Shown here piece after piece: positions 15,682 to 24,458 of a stretch of DNA of 35,076 nucleotides. Numbering within the stretch: the first letter of the stretch is position 1; every line of letters starts with the position of its first letter. This DNA comes from JAVJRN01 sp040218415. Its GTDB lineage: Bacteria > Bacteroidota > Bacteroidia > Cytophagales > Cyclobacteriaceae. The stretch spans positions 1 to 35,076 of the forward strand of contig JAVJRN010000026.1 in NCBI GenBank assembly GCA_040218415.1, written 5' to 3'. The notes beneath the pieces were generated by a model. That model was not told the origin of the DNA, made no database searches, and worked only from the letters and a program-made list of their open reading frames with translations. The translations under genes and the position numbers were made by a program.

Positions 15682-16440
15682 ATGAAAAACGTTTTATACT
15701 ATTTATTGTTATTTCCCCTATTTCTTGCCGCTCAAAGTAACGAAAGCGACACCCTCAAGTTTAAAGCGGGTATTGCCGTCACTGGATTTCAGCAAGCAGG
15801 GAATGTGGATACTTGGATTTTTAGAGCAAAATCAGACATGAGCTTTAAACCTTCCAAACAGTGGGTTTTCAAAACGATAAATTCATATGTGTATCAAGCA
15901 TTTGGAAAACAAAAAGCAGATGAAGACATTTTAAGTCTCAATTTTTTATACTTCAATCCTGATCGAAAAATATATCCATTGCTTTTGGGGTTTGTAAGCA
16001 CCAATTTTCGAAGGGAAATTGATACACGCTATCTGCTAGGCGCGGGGGTCACGTATCAACTCGTAAACACGAAAAATCAATCGCTGAAACTTTCGGTTTC
16101 GAGTGAATACGAACAGACAGATTTTGATAGAGCCACTTTTAATCGCCCAGAGTATAATGGCCAAAAGGAGATTGACACCTTTCGTGGTACCATTTGGGTA
16201 AATGGTAAATATCATTTGTTTGACAAGAAAGTAATTGTCAATCATGAACTTTACTATCAACCTTCTCTTGAGCAAAGCAATAACTTCCGCTGGCAGGCAG
16301 ACCTTGGGTTAGAGCTACCCATTTGGAAGTATTTGAACTTTAAGATCAACTATCTACACACATTTGAAAGCATTGTAATTGCCGGTCAAAAACAAGAAGA
16401 CAGCATGATGTCTTTTGGCTTTAACCTCAAGAATTATTGA
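15682..16440 (+). CDS. DUF481-family outer-membrane protein
   Basis: 252 aa with a signal peptide (NVLYYLLLFPLFLAAQ). The mature part is a series of amphipathic strands (FKAGIAVTGFQQAGNVDTWIF, KQWVFKTINSYVY, RRYLLGAGVTYQLV-like segments) of the DUF481/YdiY barrel fold, with the typical N-terminal GNV and a final FGFNLKNY strand. Function in the family is unknown. It stands alone, with a 91-bp gap before the next gene and a start ATG supported directly by the signal peptide. Confidence 0.8.
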   Translation: MKNVLYYLLLFPLFLAAQSNESDTLKFKAGIAVTGFQQAGNVDTWIFRAKSDMSFKPSKQWVFKTINSYVYQAFGKQKADEDILSLNFLYFNPDRKIYPLLLGFVSTNFRREIDTRYLLGAGVTYQLVNTKNQSLKLSVSSEYEQTDFDRATFNRPEYNGQKEIDTFRGTIWVNGKYHLFDKKVIVNHELYYQPSLEQSNNFRWQADLGLELPIWKYLNFKINYLHTFESIVIAGQKQEDSMMSFGFNLKNY

Positions 16441-16530
16441 GATTTTTAATATGCCTCTGCCTTTGAGCTCGCTTTGAAAGCGCCCAAATGATTGTTAAAC
16501 TTGGTCTACTTTTCTAAAATCAACGGAAAA

Positions 16531-16908
16531 ATGAACCAAGAACAGAACAAACAAAATGCGATCGCCTTTTATCAAATGGCGTTCGAAGGCCAACCTAAAA
16601 AAGCTGTAGAAACCTACATTGGCGACCAATATATTCAGCACAATCCAGAAGTGGAAGATGGGCTCGCTGGCTTCATCGCCTATTTTGAGCGGATGCAAAA
16701 AGACTATCCTGACAAGTCAATAAAATTTGTTCGAAGCATTGCCGAGGGCGATTTAGTGGCGCTACACACCCATCAGATATGGCCAGAAAACGATGAATAT
16801 GTAACGATGGATTTTTTCAGATTTGATCAAAATGGCAAGATCTGCGAGCATTGGGACGCCATTCAGCAGATTCCTAAGCACTCAAAAAATTCCAATACTA
16901 TGTATTGA
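16531..16908 (+). CDS. NTF2-like/SnoaL-type protein
   Basis: 125 aa, one domain. The pattern NAIAFYQMAFEGQPKKAVETYIGDQYIQHNPEVEDG, FIAYFERMQKDYPDKSI, VALHTHQIWP and MDFFRFDQNGKICEHWDAIQ is that of the SnoaL-like polyketide-cyclase subgroup of the NTF2 fold, with the His/Asp pocket residues QHN and EHWD. Many genomes carry such proteins with no known substrate. I start at ATG 16531 instead of the TTG at 16492 because the domain begins immediately after it. Probably cytoplasmic. Confidence 0.85.
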   Translation: MNQEQNKQNAIAFYQMAFEGQPKKAVETYIGDQYIQHNPEVEDGLAGFIAYFERMQKDYPDKSIKFVRSIAEGDLVALHTHQIWPENDEYVTMDFFRFDQNGKICEHWDAIQQIPKHSKNSNTMY

Positions 16909-16963
16909 TTGCCCTAAACTTCTCCTACATTTTTTGATTATTTATTAAACCATTGTAAAATGT

Positions 16964-17494
16964 ATGATCCGCGCCAATATCACAACACAAGAAACCGAGA
17001 GGCTATACATACGACGTGTGCAGCTTTCGGACGCTCCTTTTTTGCACAGCCTCATGCATACAGAAAAATGGACGCAACATATTGGCGATAAAGGTTGTAG
17101 CTCTGTTGAATCCACACGACAATATATTGCCTCTAAAATGGATGAAAATGTGTGGGCCAAGGGATATGTAAGCCATGTGATGATTGCCAAAAACTCAAGC
17201 CTCCAGATAGGAACCTGCAGTCTTCAAAACCGCAATGGTATCGACGGACTGGATATTGGTTGTGCGCTTCTTCCTGAATTTGAAAGAAAAGGCTATGCCA
17301 CAGAGGGCGTTAAATCCATGATTAACCTCGCTTTTGACCACTACCATCAGGTTAAAGTCAGCGCTATTACGGCCATCGATAATGTGCGCAGCTTTGAGGG
17401 TTTGGAAAGAATTGGATTCATTTTTAAAGGACTGATACAGCTTCCGTACTGTCAGGGAAAAATTAAGTTGTATCAATACAATCGAAAGATTTAA
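16964..17494 (+). CDS. GNAT N-acetyltransferase, RimJ/RimL type
   Basis: 176 aa. It begins TTQETERLYIRRVQLSDAPFLHSLM, the usual opening of the RimJ/RimL (Acetyltransf_3) group, and has the acetyl-CoA-binding segment DIGCALLPEFERKGYATEGVKSMINLAF. The last part, TAIDNVRSFEGLERIGFIFKG, is the conserved N.NS..lleKlGF region. It transfers acetyl from acetyl-CoA to an amine; the acceptor (protein N-terminus, antibiotic or metabolite) cannot be told. It stands 55 bp after the NTF2-like gene and may be co-transcribed. Confidence 0.88.
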   Translation: MIRANITTQETERLYIRRVQLSDAPFLHSLMHTEKWTQHIGDKGCSSVESTRQYIASKMDENVWAKGYVSHVMIAKNSSLQIGTCSLQNRNGIDGLDIGCALLPEFERKGYATEGVKSMINLAFDHYHQVKVSAITAIDNVRSFEGLERIGFIFKGLIQLPYCQGKIKLYQYNRKI

Positions 17495-17541
17495 TCAGCA
17501 ATTTTAAAAAATCGCAAATCCTACCTTACCTCAGCAGTCCA

Positions 17542-18162
17542 TTAAAATCCAAGCACGCCTCCTAGCCAATTGAGTAGTTGGCCAACATAGTAGAGTGCTA
17601 CTACAGACAAAACAATGAAAACAGCACCTATCACACAGCCATATTTTCTTCTTTCTTTAAGGTTTTTATAAGCTTTCTTCATCACGGGATCTTCCGCCGT
17701 ACCTTGATGTTTAAATTGTATGGACGTCTGGTTTTCTATATCTCCAAGTTCAATTTTACCTGACTTAGGCACTTGAAATACGTCGAGCGGATTTGCCGCG
17801 CCATTTTCATATACGGCATACTCATATCCTGTACTAATCCAAGCGACCCGAAGTTCGAACTCGCGACCATCCTCTGCCACCATCACCTTTTCATCAGTCA
17901 TAGAAGCAAAATCATATTGAATATGATTGACCTCCCTTTCCTTCAAAAAAGAGATAAACTCCTTCCCTTGATGAAAAGGTGTAAACTCCAGTTCAGCGTC
18001 AAAAAAGTAATGATATTCTTGATCGGGGAAAGTGAAACTCACCAGTGAAAATCTCTCGATGGACATCTTACGCCAGAGATATTTTTCCTCAGAAAACAAC
18101 ATTTCCTCTGGTGTTTCTTCATTTTCCTTTACGACTTCAAACAGATAATACATATTCTTCAT
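17542..18162 (-). CDS. Uncharacterised protein with one C-terminal membrane helix
   Basis: 206 aa from ATG 18162; a TTG at 18192 would add ten residues. The N-terminal ~165 residues are soluble, acidic and rich in aromatic beta segments (YHYFFDAELEFTPFH, EFELRVAWISTGYEYAVYENG). A basic KNLKERRK stretch then precedes a hydrophobic helix (CVIGAVFIVLSVVALYYV) and a short tail, so it is probably tail-anchored in the inner membrane with the main domain in the cytoplasm. I do not recognise the family. It is convergent with the GNAT gene. Confidence 0.65.
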   Translation of the reverse strand: MKNMYYLFEVVKENEETPEEMLFSEEKYLWRKMSIERFSLVSFTFPDQEYHYFFDAELEFTPFHQGKEFISFLKEREVNHIQYDFASMTDEKVMVAEDGREFELRVAWISTGYEYAVYENGAANPLDVFQVPKSGKIELGDIENQTSIQFKHQGTAEDPVMKKAYKNLKERRKYGCVIGAVFIVLSVVALYYVGQLLNWLGGVLGF

Positions 18163-18338
18163 GAGAATAATGATATCAATCCTTTTCCCCAATTGCCAAT
18201 AAATTGGCCTTTTTTTGGTCTAGCCACTACCCTAGAAAATAGATTTTTCATTGTAAAACCGACTTATTGCATCATTTAAAAAAGGAATATTTATCAGTTG
18301 TCTAACTCCGACCTATTTTAAAAATCCTTTTAAATCCA

Positions 18339-19361
18339 ATGGTGATAACTTCGCAAAAAAATGATCATACGAAAGAGGATAAAATGTCAAAATTGAATAA
18401 TCCAGAATCAAAAACGAGACTACACCCACGCAATAAGAATCGTGATCGTTATGATCTAGGCAAGTTAGTGGAAGCGATTCCTTCATTATCCAACTACATC
18501 AAAGCCAACAAACATGGTGAAGATTCGGTAGATTTTGCGGATCCGAAATCCGTCAAACTTTTGAACACCGCATTACTCAAGCATTATTATGGCATAAACT
18601 ATTGGGAATTTCCTGATGAAAACCTTTGCCCACCAATCCCGGGAAGAGCGGACTACATTCACCATATGGCCGACCTATTGCAAGCAAGTAACTATGGAAA
18701 TATGCCTAAAAATGAAGCGATAACTTGTCTTGATATTGGCACAGGAGCAAGCGGGATCTATCCCATCATCGGCGCTACGGAATACGGCTGGCAATTTACA
18801 GGCACTGACATAGATCAAAAGTCGCTGGACTCAGCACAGAATATCATTACCCAAAATCCAAGCTTGACCCAAAAAGTAAACCTTAGACTTCAGCAAAAAC
18901 CAGTCGATGTGCTACATGGCGTGTGGTCAAAAGAAGAGAAATTTGACTTAACCATCTGTAATCCTCCATTTCACGCTTCGGCGGACGAGGCTAGAAAAGG
19001 TACTGCACGAAAGGTCAAAAACCTTTCCGGACAAAAGGGAAAAGCACTCACAATGAATTTTGCAGGACAGCAAAATGAGCTGGTGTATGATGGAGGCGAG
19101 CACGGATTTATTCATCAAATGATTCGAGAATCAAAATATTTTGCGAAAAACTGCTACTGGTTCTCCACACTAGTATCCAAGCAATCCAATCTCAAAGGAA
19201 TGTATATCGCCCTTGAAAAAAATGAAGTCAATAAAATTGAAACAATTCCGATGGGAACGGGTAATAAGTCGACAAGAATTGTGGCATGGAGCTACCTCAC
19301 CAAAGAAGAGCGAAAAGATTGGGCCAAAGAAAGGTGGAGTGATTCCGTGATTCAAAAATAA
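18339..19361 (+). CDS. rlmF: 23S rRNA (adenine-1618-N6)-methyltransferase
   Basis: 340 aa. RlmF methylates N6 of A1618 (E. coli numbering) in 23S rRNA with S-adenosylmethionine. The family opening LHPRNKNRDRYDLGKL is followed by the SAM-binding segment TCLDIGTGASGIYPIIG and FTGTDID. The catalytic NPPF lies in LTICNPPFHAS, typical of N6-adenine methyltransferases. The 3' end keeps the GTGNKSTRIVAWSYL motif. The start may be the ATG at 18384 (MSKLNNPES), which has a GAGG upstream and lies closer to the first conserved residues; I keep the longer form. Transcribed alone on the plus strand. Confidence 0.93.
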   Translation: MVITSQKNDHTKEDKMSKLNNPESKTRLHPRNKNRDRYDLGKLVEAIPSLSNYIKANKHGEDSVDFADPKSVKLLNTALLKHYYGINYWEFPDENLCPPIPGRADYIHHMADLLQASNYGNMPKNEAITCLDIGTGASGIYPIIGATEYGWQFTGTDIDQKSLDSAQNIITQNPSLTQKVNLRLQQKPVDVLHGVWSKEEKFDLTICNPPFHASADEARKGTARKVKNLSGQKGKALTMNFAGQQNELVYDGGEHGFIHQMIRESKYFAKNCYWFSTLVSKQSNLKGMYIALEKNEVNKIETIPMGTGNKSTRIVAWSYLTKEERKDWAKERWSDSVIQK

Positions 19362-19450
19362 TATCGACTGACGACAGCAATTTATTTAAAGAACGAAATA
19401 CCAAGAGTTTATTTAATTTCGCACGCCAATTAATAAAACCATCATTAACC

Positions 19451-19501
19451 GACTTAGGACGGCTAGATTCTTTGGAGTCCTTTAGCCTTTCGCACTAAGT
19501 C
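19451..19501 (+). promoter_or_regulatory. Stable hairpin directly upstream of a start codon
   Basis: Nested stems: GACTTAG (19451-19457) with CTAAGTC (19495-19501); GGCTA (19461-19465) with TAGCC (19483-19487); GATTC (19466-19470) with GAGTC (19475-19479), loop TTTG. It ends 6 bp before the ATG at 19508, so it would occupy the ribosome-binding region in the mRNA. A protein-, metabolite- or temperature-controlled translation switch is possible; nothing in the sequence says which. It lacks a T run directly behind it, so it is not a normal terminator. Confidence 0.5.
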
Positions 19502-19507
19502 TTTTGT

Positions 19508-20275
19508 ATGTCCAAACTACCAAAGCAATATCAGTTTATCGACCTCTCAGATTATGGACGACCGCCAGCGCGTTGGATTGCTGAAAGTTTGCAAAATACC
19601 CGTGTGACCCCACTACAAGTGACGACTTGGTTTATTATTTCCGGTTTTTTAGCGATAGCGTGTATCCTCAATAGGTATTATGTTGGAGCTGCCTTCTTCT
19701 TGGTGCTCAAGTCCATATTGGATGCCGCTGATGGAGAACTTTCACGACTAAAAAACACGCCTTCCTATACCGGCCGATATTATGACTCTATCGCGGATAT
19801 CATCTTAAATTTTCTATTCTTCCTCACCTTTTGGCAGATTACCGGGGATTCGCTTGGTTATGTCTTGCTGGCTTTTATTGGTGTACAGTTACAAGGCACG
19901 CTGTACAACTACTATTATGTGATCCTACGAAACAACGTAAGTGGTGACATGACGAGCAGGATATTTGAAGACTCTGCACCTATTGCTATGAAAGGAGAAA
20001 AACAGCACACGGTAAACCTATTTTATAACGTGTATGACTTCCTTTACATCGCATTTGACAAGGCCATATATTGGATAGACAAAGATGCCATGAATAGTAA
20101 GCCTTTTCCAAAATGGTTCATGACCATGCTTTCTACCTTTGGACTGGGTTTTCAATTATTGGTTATGGCGATGATGCTCACGCTCAACCTAGAATTCTTT
20201 ATTGTGCCCTTCTTTATCACATACTCTTCATTTATTCTTGTGTTTGTAGTAATCCGGCGATCCTTTCTTAAGTAA
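19508..20275 (+). CDS. CDP-alcohol phosphatidyltransferase family protein
   Basis: 255 aa integral membrane enzyme. The catalytic motif reads DAADGELSRLKNTPSYTGRY then YDSIAD, i.e. D-x2-DG-x2-SR-x8-G-x3-D-x3-D, with Ser where most have Ala; the three to four aspartates bind metal and the CDP group. Such enzymes join CDP-diacylglycerol (or another CDP-alcohol) to a polar alcohol in phospholipid synthesis. About six helices are visible. The product (phosphatidylinositol-like, phosphatidylglycerophosphate or other) cannot be told. A strong hairpin covers the region just before the start. The TetR gene follows after 79 bp. Confidence 0.85.
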   Translation: MSKLPKQYQFIDLSDYGRPPARWIAESLQNTRVTPLQVTTWFIISGFLAIACILNRYYVGAAFFLVLKSILDAADGELSRLKNTPSYTGRYYDSIADIILNFLFFLTFWQITGDSLGYVLLAFIGVQLQGTLYNYYYVILRNNVSGDMTSRIFEDSAPIAMKGEKQHTVNLFYNVYDFLYIAFDKAIYWIDKDAMNSKPFPKWFMTMLSTFGLGFQLLVMAMMLTLNLEFFIVPFFITYSSFILVFVVIRRSFLK

Positions 20276-20354
20276 AGTCAATCTCTCTGCAGAATTCATA
20301 CTCAACCTGCCGTATCCTTGGAATTACTAAAATTCCTTTCGAATTTAACCTGCG

Positions 20355-20930
20355 ATGAAGCCTAATATCGAAAACCAATTGACATGGATTGAACAAGGAT
20401 ACTCCATTTTTGCATCCGAAGGCCCATTTGGGTTAAAGGTGGAACGTATTGCAAAGCTAGTCGGCAAGAACAAGTCTTCCTTTTACCACTACTTTGCGGA
20501 TATGGAGATATTCACTTCGAGGCTACTAAAACTTCATATAAATCAGGCTAAAATAATCGCTGAAAAGGAGTCAAAAACCCAATCTCAAGAAGAATTGATA
20601 GAAATATTGGTCACGCATAAAATTGACTTATTATTCAACCGTCAACTTAGAATACATCGAGAAAACCCATCGTTTGAAACATGCTTTTGCCAAGTCAATG
20701 AGATCACCATTCCTGCGATAATGGGTGTCTGGGCAGAGTTAATTGGTCTACAAGAAAACACCTATTTGGCCAAACTTGTACTTAATCTTAGCCTAGAAAA
20801 TTTCTACTTACAAATCACCGAAGAGACTTTAAACCAACAATGGTTACACGACTACTTTGAAAAACTCAAACAACTCGTAAGAGCCTTCAAGCAATCCAAC
20901 ATTGCCCCTACCATGGACGGTAGCGTCTAA
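20355..20930 (+). CDS. TetR/AcrR-family regulator
   Basis: 191 aa. The N-terminal helix-turn-helix is plain: GYSIFASEGPFGLKVERIAK then LVGKNKSSFYHYFADME, the standard TetR recognition helix ending in YHYF. The remaining ~130 residues are helical ligand-binding domain with a Cys pair region (FETCFCQV). It probably represses its own promoter or the adjacent small membrane genes (20988-21603), which follow on the same strand. The effector is unknown. Confidence 0.88.
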   Translation: MKPNIENQLTWIEQGYSIFASEGPFGLKVERIAKLVGKNKSSFYHYFADMEIFTSRLLKLHINQAKIIAEKESKTQSQEELIEILVTHKIDLLFNRQLRIHRENPSFETCFCQVNEITIPAIMGVWAELIGLQENTYLAKLVLNLSLENFYLQITEETLNQQWLHDYFEKLKQLVRAFKQSNIAPTMDGSV

Positions 20931-20987
20931 AAAAACCGATTTTTTCCATTTAACCTTGAAGGGAATTACAACAGCAACTTCAACCGA

Positions 20988-21253
20988 ATGGAAAAATCCA
21001 AACTACAATTTCCTCAAAAGCTCAGCTTACATACTTTCTATAAATTTTATCTTAAAGTCACAGCATTTGTTATTGGCTCTTTTGGCACGGTATTTTTTTC
21101 GATTCTATGACCGAAACAATGGCGCTTGCACAGTTTATATTGGATAGTTCGGGGCTATTGCATCGGGCAATTCCTCCAATGTCGCCAGCAATATTTTCGT
21201 GCTTCTTGTTGCCACAGAACCTCTTTGGAAAACTGACAAATATTAAACAATGA
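20988..21253 (+). pseudogene. Small membrane protein gene, frameshifted
   Basis: From ATG 20988 the frame gives MEKSKLQFPQKLSLHTFYKF then YLKVTAFVIGSFGTVFF and stops after 40 residues. A second frame across the same T-rich run (about 21090-21097) continues with MTETMALAQFILDSSGLLHR and runs to a TGA at 21253 that overlaps the next gene's ATG (ATGA). The two pieces joined would be a protein of about 88 residues coupled to the 117-aa membrane protein. The change lies in a run of seven T, so slippage, a real mutation or a sequencing error are all possible. Family not recognised with certainty. Confidence 0.5.
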
Positions 21254-21603
21254 AAACAGATCAAAACAACCATTTTGCCTTCAAAAGCTTACTTGTACTA
21301 CAAACAGTTGGGCTGCTAACTTATACCATTATTGCGATCAACAATGATGGTAGCAACTTTTTATCAAGAGCATTAGAATTTAGCATGTCACTCAAATGGA
21401 TAGGACAGTTTACATTAGATTTCAACTGCTACCTCATCCTCTCTGCCTTATGGATCATGTGGCGAGATAAGTTCTCCAACTCATCGATCATATTTGGAGT
21501 AATTGCTGGAATATTAGGAATTATTGTCTTTGCGCCTTATTTGTTATTTCTACTCAGTCAGGAGAAGGGCGATTTGAAAAAAGTATTTGTTGGCAACCGA
21601 TAA
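21250..21603 (+). CDS. Small three- or four-helix membrane protein
   Basis: 117 aa. Helices are visible at about 12-30 (LLVLQTVGLLTYTIIAI), 50-70 (WIGQFTLDFNCYLILSALWIMW) and 80-103 (IIFGVIAGILGIIVFAPYLLFLL), ending in a charged tail. Close relatives with the same WxGQFxLDFxCYL and WIMWRxKF segments occur next to TetR genes in Bacteroidota as far as I recall; no function is known to me. The ATG overlaps the TGA of the frameshifted gene before it. A hairpin at 21608-21652 follows and separates it from the convergent glnS. Confidence 0.7.
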   Translation: MKTDQNNHFAFKSLLVLQTVGLLTYTIIAINNDGSNFLSRALEFSMSLKWIGQFTLDFNCYLILSALWIMWRDKFSNSSIIFGVIAGILGIIVFAPYLLFLLSQEKGDLKKVFVGNR

Positions 21604-21607
21604 AAAT

Positions 21608-21652
21608 GAGCGTGTAAAAGTGTAGTTACTGCTTCTACCTCACTACACGCTC
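21608..21652. terminator. Bidirectional terminator-like hairpin
   Basis: A perfect 9-bp stem, GAGCGTGTA (21608-21616) with TACACGCTC (21644-21652), plus an inner GTAG/CTAC pair, lies in the 67-bp gap between convergent genes. No T run follows on either strand, so it may work with Rho or protect 3' ends. Confidence 0.5.
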
Positions 21653-21670
21653 ACCTATAGTGATCGCCGA

Positions 21671-23329
21671 TTACCTGCCCCAATTATCTCTCAGTGTAAT
21701 CGTGCGGTTAAATACCAACTGCTCATCTGTGGTATCCTCATCCACTCGAAAATAACCCACACGCTCAAACTGTACGGTCGTGCCAATAGCCGCACCTTTT
21801 AAAGAACCTTCGATGACTGCTTTAGTATTGATATTCAATGAATCTGCATTCAGGTGGTTTTTAAAATCATCGTCGATTTCATTGAGGTTTTCCGTTTTGA
21901 ATAAGCGATCGTACTCACGAATTTCCGCATTGATTCCATGTTTTGCCGAAACCCAACCAAGCGTGCCTTTTACCTTTTTGCCAGAAGTATCCTGACCACT
22001 TTTTGTTTCAGGGTCATATTCCGCATAAAGCTCCTCTATTTCTCCAGCATCATTTTTCTTAAAGCCAGTACACTTAATAATATAGGCATACTTCAATCTT
22101 ACTTCTCTATCCGGACCCAATCGATACCATTTTTTCGGGCTTGGAGGATCTTCTTTAAAGTCAGCTCGATCTATATATATTTCCCTACCAAAAGGCATAT
22201 CTCTCGTTCCTGCATTTTCATCTTCAGGATTGTTGATGGCTGTCAAAGTTTCTTCCTTATCTTCAGGCCAATTGGTTATAATCAATTTGATAGGATCTAA
22301 AATACCCATCACACGATTGGCCTTTTTATTTAAATCATCGCGCACCGCATGCTCCAATACAGCAACATCGATAATTCCATCTCGACGCGCTACGCCTACC
22401 TTCTCGGCAAAAACTTTGATGGCTTGCGGGGTAAAACCTCTCCTTCTAATTCCCGAAATCGTCGGCATTCGCGGATCGTCCCAACCAGAAACCAATTGCT
22501 CTTCCACCAATTCCAATAGTTTTCGCTTGCTCACTACGGTATAACTTAAGTTTAAGCGGGCAAACTCAATTTGTCGCGATTGAAAAATACCTAATTGCTC
22601 AATACACCAATTGTATAGCGGTCGATGAACCTCAAACTCTAAGGTGCATAACGAATGCGTGATCTTTTCCAAACTATCAGACTGCCCATGGGCAAAATCA
22701 TACGTCGGATATATTGGCCATTTGTTCCCCGTTCGGTGGTGATTGACATGCTTGATTCTGTATAAAATTGGATCTCGCATGTGCATATTGGGAGAAGTCA
22801 TATCAATCTTCGCACGCAAAACTTTCTCTCCGTTTTTATATATACCCTCTCTCATGTTTTGGAAAAGGGTGAGATTTTCCTCTACGGATCTATTTCTGTA
22901 TGGGCTCTCCGTTCCTGGCTTGGTTGGTGTGCCTTTTATTTCATTCCATTGATCTTGACTCAAGTCATCCACATAAGCTTTGCCTGCTTTGATGAGCTGT
23001 TGCGCAAACTCATACAACTGATCAAAATAATCAGAAGCAAAATACATACCGTCCCATGTGAAACCTAACCACGCTACATCCTTCTTTATCGAATCAACAT
23101 ATTCATCACTTTCTTTCTCAGGATTAGTATCATCGAAGCGAAGGTTACATTTTCCGTTAAAAGTCTCGGCCAGCCCAAAATTTAGACAAATGGACTTTGC
23201 ATGCCCAATGTGCAAGTAACCATTCGGCTCAGGAGGGAATCTCGTCTGTATCTCCTGATGCTTTCCTGATTTTAAGTCGTCAGTAATAATTTGCTCAATA
23301 AAATTCAAAGACTTTTTTTCGCTCTCCAT
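21671..23329 (-). CDS. glnS: Glutamine--tRNA ligase
   Basis: 552 aa from ATG 23329; the TTG at 23341 would add four residues. Class I synthetase charging tRNA-Gln directly. The HIGH signature is in RFPPEPNGYLHIGHAKSICL, the KMSKS-equivalent in LSYTVVSKRKLLELV, and the family's LYRIKHVNHHRTGNKWPIYP and YDFAHGQSDSLEKITHSLCT segments are intact. The C-terminal two-barrel anticodon-binding domain ends in FNRTITLRDNWGR. Size and layout match the bacterial GlnRS of E. coli type. A TACTTTG-like promoter element lies about 20-25 bp upstream of the ATG. It is convergent with the small membrane protein gene. Confidence 0.97.
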   Translation of the reverse strand: MESEKKSLNFIEQIITDDLKSGKHQEIQTRFPPEPNGYLHIGHAKSICLNFGLAETFNGKCNLRFDDTNPEKESDEYVDSIKKDVAWLGFTWDGMYFASDYFDQLYEFAQQLIKAGKAYVDDLSQDQWNEIKGTPTKPGTESPYRNRSVEENLTLFQNMREGIYKNGEKVLRAKIDMTSPNMHMRDPILYRIKHVNHHRTGNKWPIYPTYDFAHGQSDSLEKITHSLCTLEFEVHRPLYNWCIEQLGIFQSRQIEFARLNLSYTVVSKRKLLELVEEQLVSGWDDPRMPTISGIRRRGFTPQAIKVFAEKVGVARRDGIIDVAVLEHAVRDDLNKKANRVMGILDPIKLIITNWPEDKEETLTAINNPEDENAGTRDMPFGREIYIDRADFKEDPPSPKKWYRLGPDREVRLKYAYIIKCTGFKKNDAGEIEELYAEYDPETKSGQDTSGKKVKGTLGWVSAKHGINAEIREYDRLFKTENLNEIDDDFKNHLNADSLNINTKAVIEGSLKGAAIGTTVQFERVGYFRVDEDTTDEQLVFNRTITLRDNWGR

Positions 23330-23748
23330 AGTCACTTTCAAAAATAGTTGGCAAAGTAAATCAGAATTAAAAACAATTAAGCCAAATTATCCACCTCTTC
23401 ATTCATTGATTAAAACATGCCTCCGTATTTAAGCACATTCATTTCCTAGTCAGCCGCTTTTTAGAACGCACCGGACAACAACAAACAGTTTGATAGACCA
23501 AAATAGGTTAATGCTTTTTACTGCGAAAAGTCAAAGCTTAACGGGCATTGGGCAAAATCGCTTCGGTTACTTCCGATATTTATCTCTTTTTAAGTTGAAG
23601 CTTTAGACCATAACAGTCAAGGTCATCCTTCCTTAATTCATAGAGTTATTAATGTCTATTTTTTTCCTAAAGTGCCACATTCCAAATCTACAAAGCCAGT
23701 TCTTTAGCCTAAGACCTCAATAATTCTTACCTTCGCAAAAAAAAACCG
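23330..23748. other. Divergent intergenic region (glnS / FKBP lipoprotein)
   Basis: 419 bp without a visible gene. It carries promoters for both sides: TTTACTTTG-type on the minus strand just before glnS, and TACCTTCG (23729-23736) on the plus strand before the FKBP gene. The middle (23400-23700) shows nothing I recognise. Confidence 0.5.
23729..23736 (+). promoter_or_regulatory. -7 element before the FKBP lipoprotein gene
   Basis: TACCTTCG fits the Bacteroidota TAnnTTYG -7 element. It is only about 13 bp before the start ATG, which implies a very short 5' untranslated leader. Confidence 0.4.
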
Positions 23749-24399
23749 ATGATTAAAAAATCTTATTTAGTACAAGCGGTTGTGCTCATGCTTGTAGCTG
23801 TTGCTTGTAATCAAGAAAAAGCGGGTTCTCCGGCAGCAATCAAAACATTTAAAGATAGTGTAAGCTATGCATATGGTGTACAGTTAGCCGAGTCCTTAAG
23901 ACAAGTCGATGAAAACATGGATGTCGCTATGGTGGCCAAAGGCTTAATTGAAGCATTTGACAGTGCCTCGCAAATTCCATTAAACGAAACAAATCAAATT
24001 ATACAGAAAAAAGAAATGAGTGCAGGAAACGACTTTTTAGAAGAAAACAAGAAGAAAGAAGGTGTACAAGTAACAGCTTCAGGTCTTCAGTATGTTGTTA
24101 ATGAAGAAGGAACTGGTGCAAGTCCTGGCCCTACGGACAAAGTAACTGTTCACTACACAGGGAAGTTGATTGATGGTACGGTATTCGATAGCTCGGTACA
24201 AAGAGGTGAGCCGATTCAATTTGGTGTAAATCAAGTAATTCCAGGATGGACTGAAGGTCTTCAACTAATGAAAGAAGGTGCTAAATACACACTGACGATC
24301 CCTTCAGGTTTAGGATATGGCGCAAGAGGTGCTGGTGGTGTGATTCCTCCAAATGCAGTGTTGGTTTTCGACGTAGAATTGATTTCTGTAGATAAGTAA
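23749..24399 (+). CDS. FKBP-type peptidyl-prolyl isomerase, lipoprotein (Mip/FkpA-like)
   Basis: 216 aa. The signal peptide ends in a lipobox (LMLVAVAC, Cys about residue 20), so it is lipid-anchored, probably facing the periplasm. Residues about 30-100 form the helical dimerisation domain of Mip/FkpA proteins (VSYAYGVQLAESL, then an Asn-rich linker). The C-terminal FKBP domain has VTVHYTGKLIDGTVFDSS, the active-site IQFGVNQVIPGWTEGLQLM, YGARGAGGVIPPNAVLVFDVEL. It catalyses cis-trans isomerisation of prolyl bonds and helps envelope proteins fold. Stands alone, with a strong terminator behind it. Confidence 0.93.
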   Translation: MIKKSYLVQAVVLMLVAVACNQEKAGSPAAIKTFKDSVSYAYGVQLAESLRQVDENMDVAMVAKGLIEAFDSASQIPLNETNQIIQKKEMSAGNDFLEENKKKEGVQVTASGLQYVVNEEGTGASPGPTDKVTVHYTGKLIDGTVFDSSVQRGEPIQFGVNQVIPGWTEGLQLMKEGAKYTLTIPSGLGYGARGAGGVIPPNAVLVFDVELISVDK

Positions 24400-24427
24400 G
24401 CATTTATTCAAATACATGATCAAAAAA

Positions 24428-24458
24428 AGGCTTTCAGGTAATTCTGAAAGCCTTTTTT
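24428..24458 (+). terminator. Rho-independent terminator of the FKBP gene
   Basis: A 10-bp perfect stem AGGCTTTCAG (24428-24437) with CTGAAAGCCT (24444-24453), 6-nt loop, then TTTTT. It is preceded by a run of A, so it could also act on the minus strand. Confidence 0.85.
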
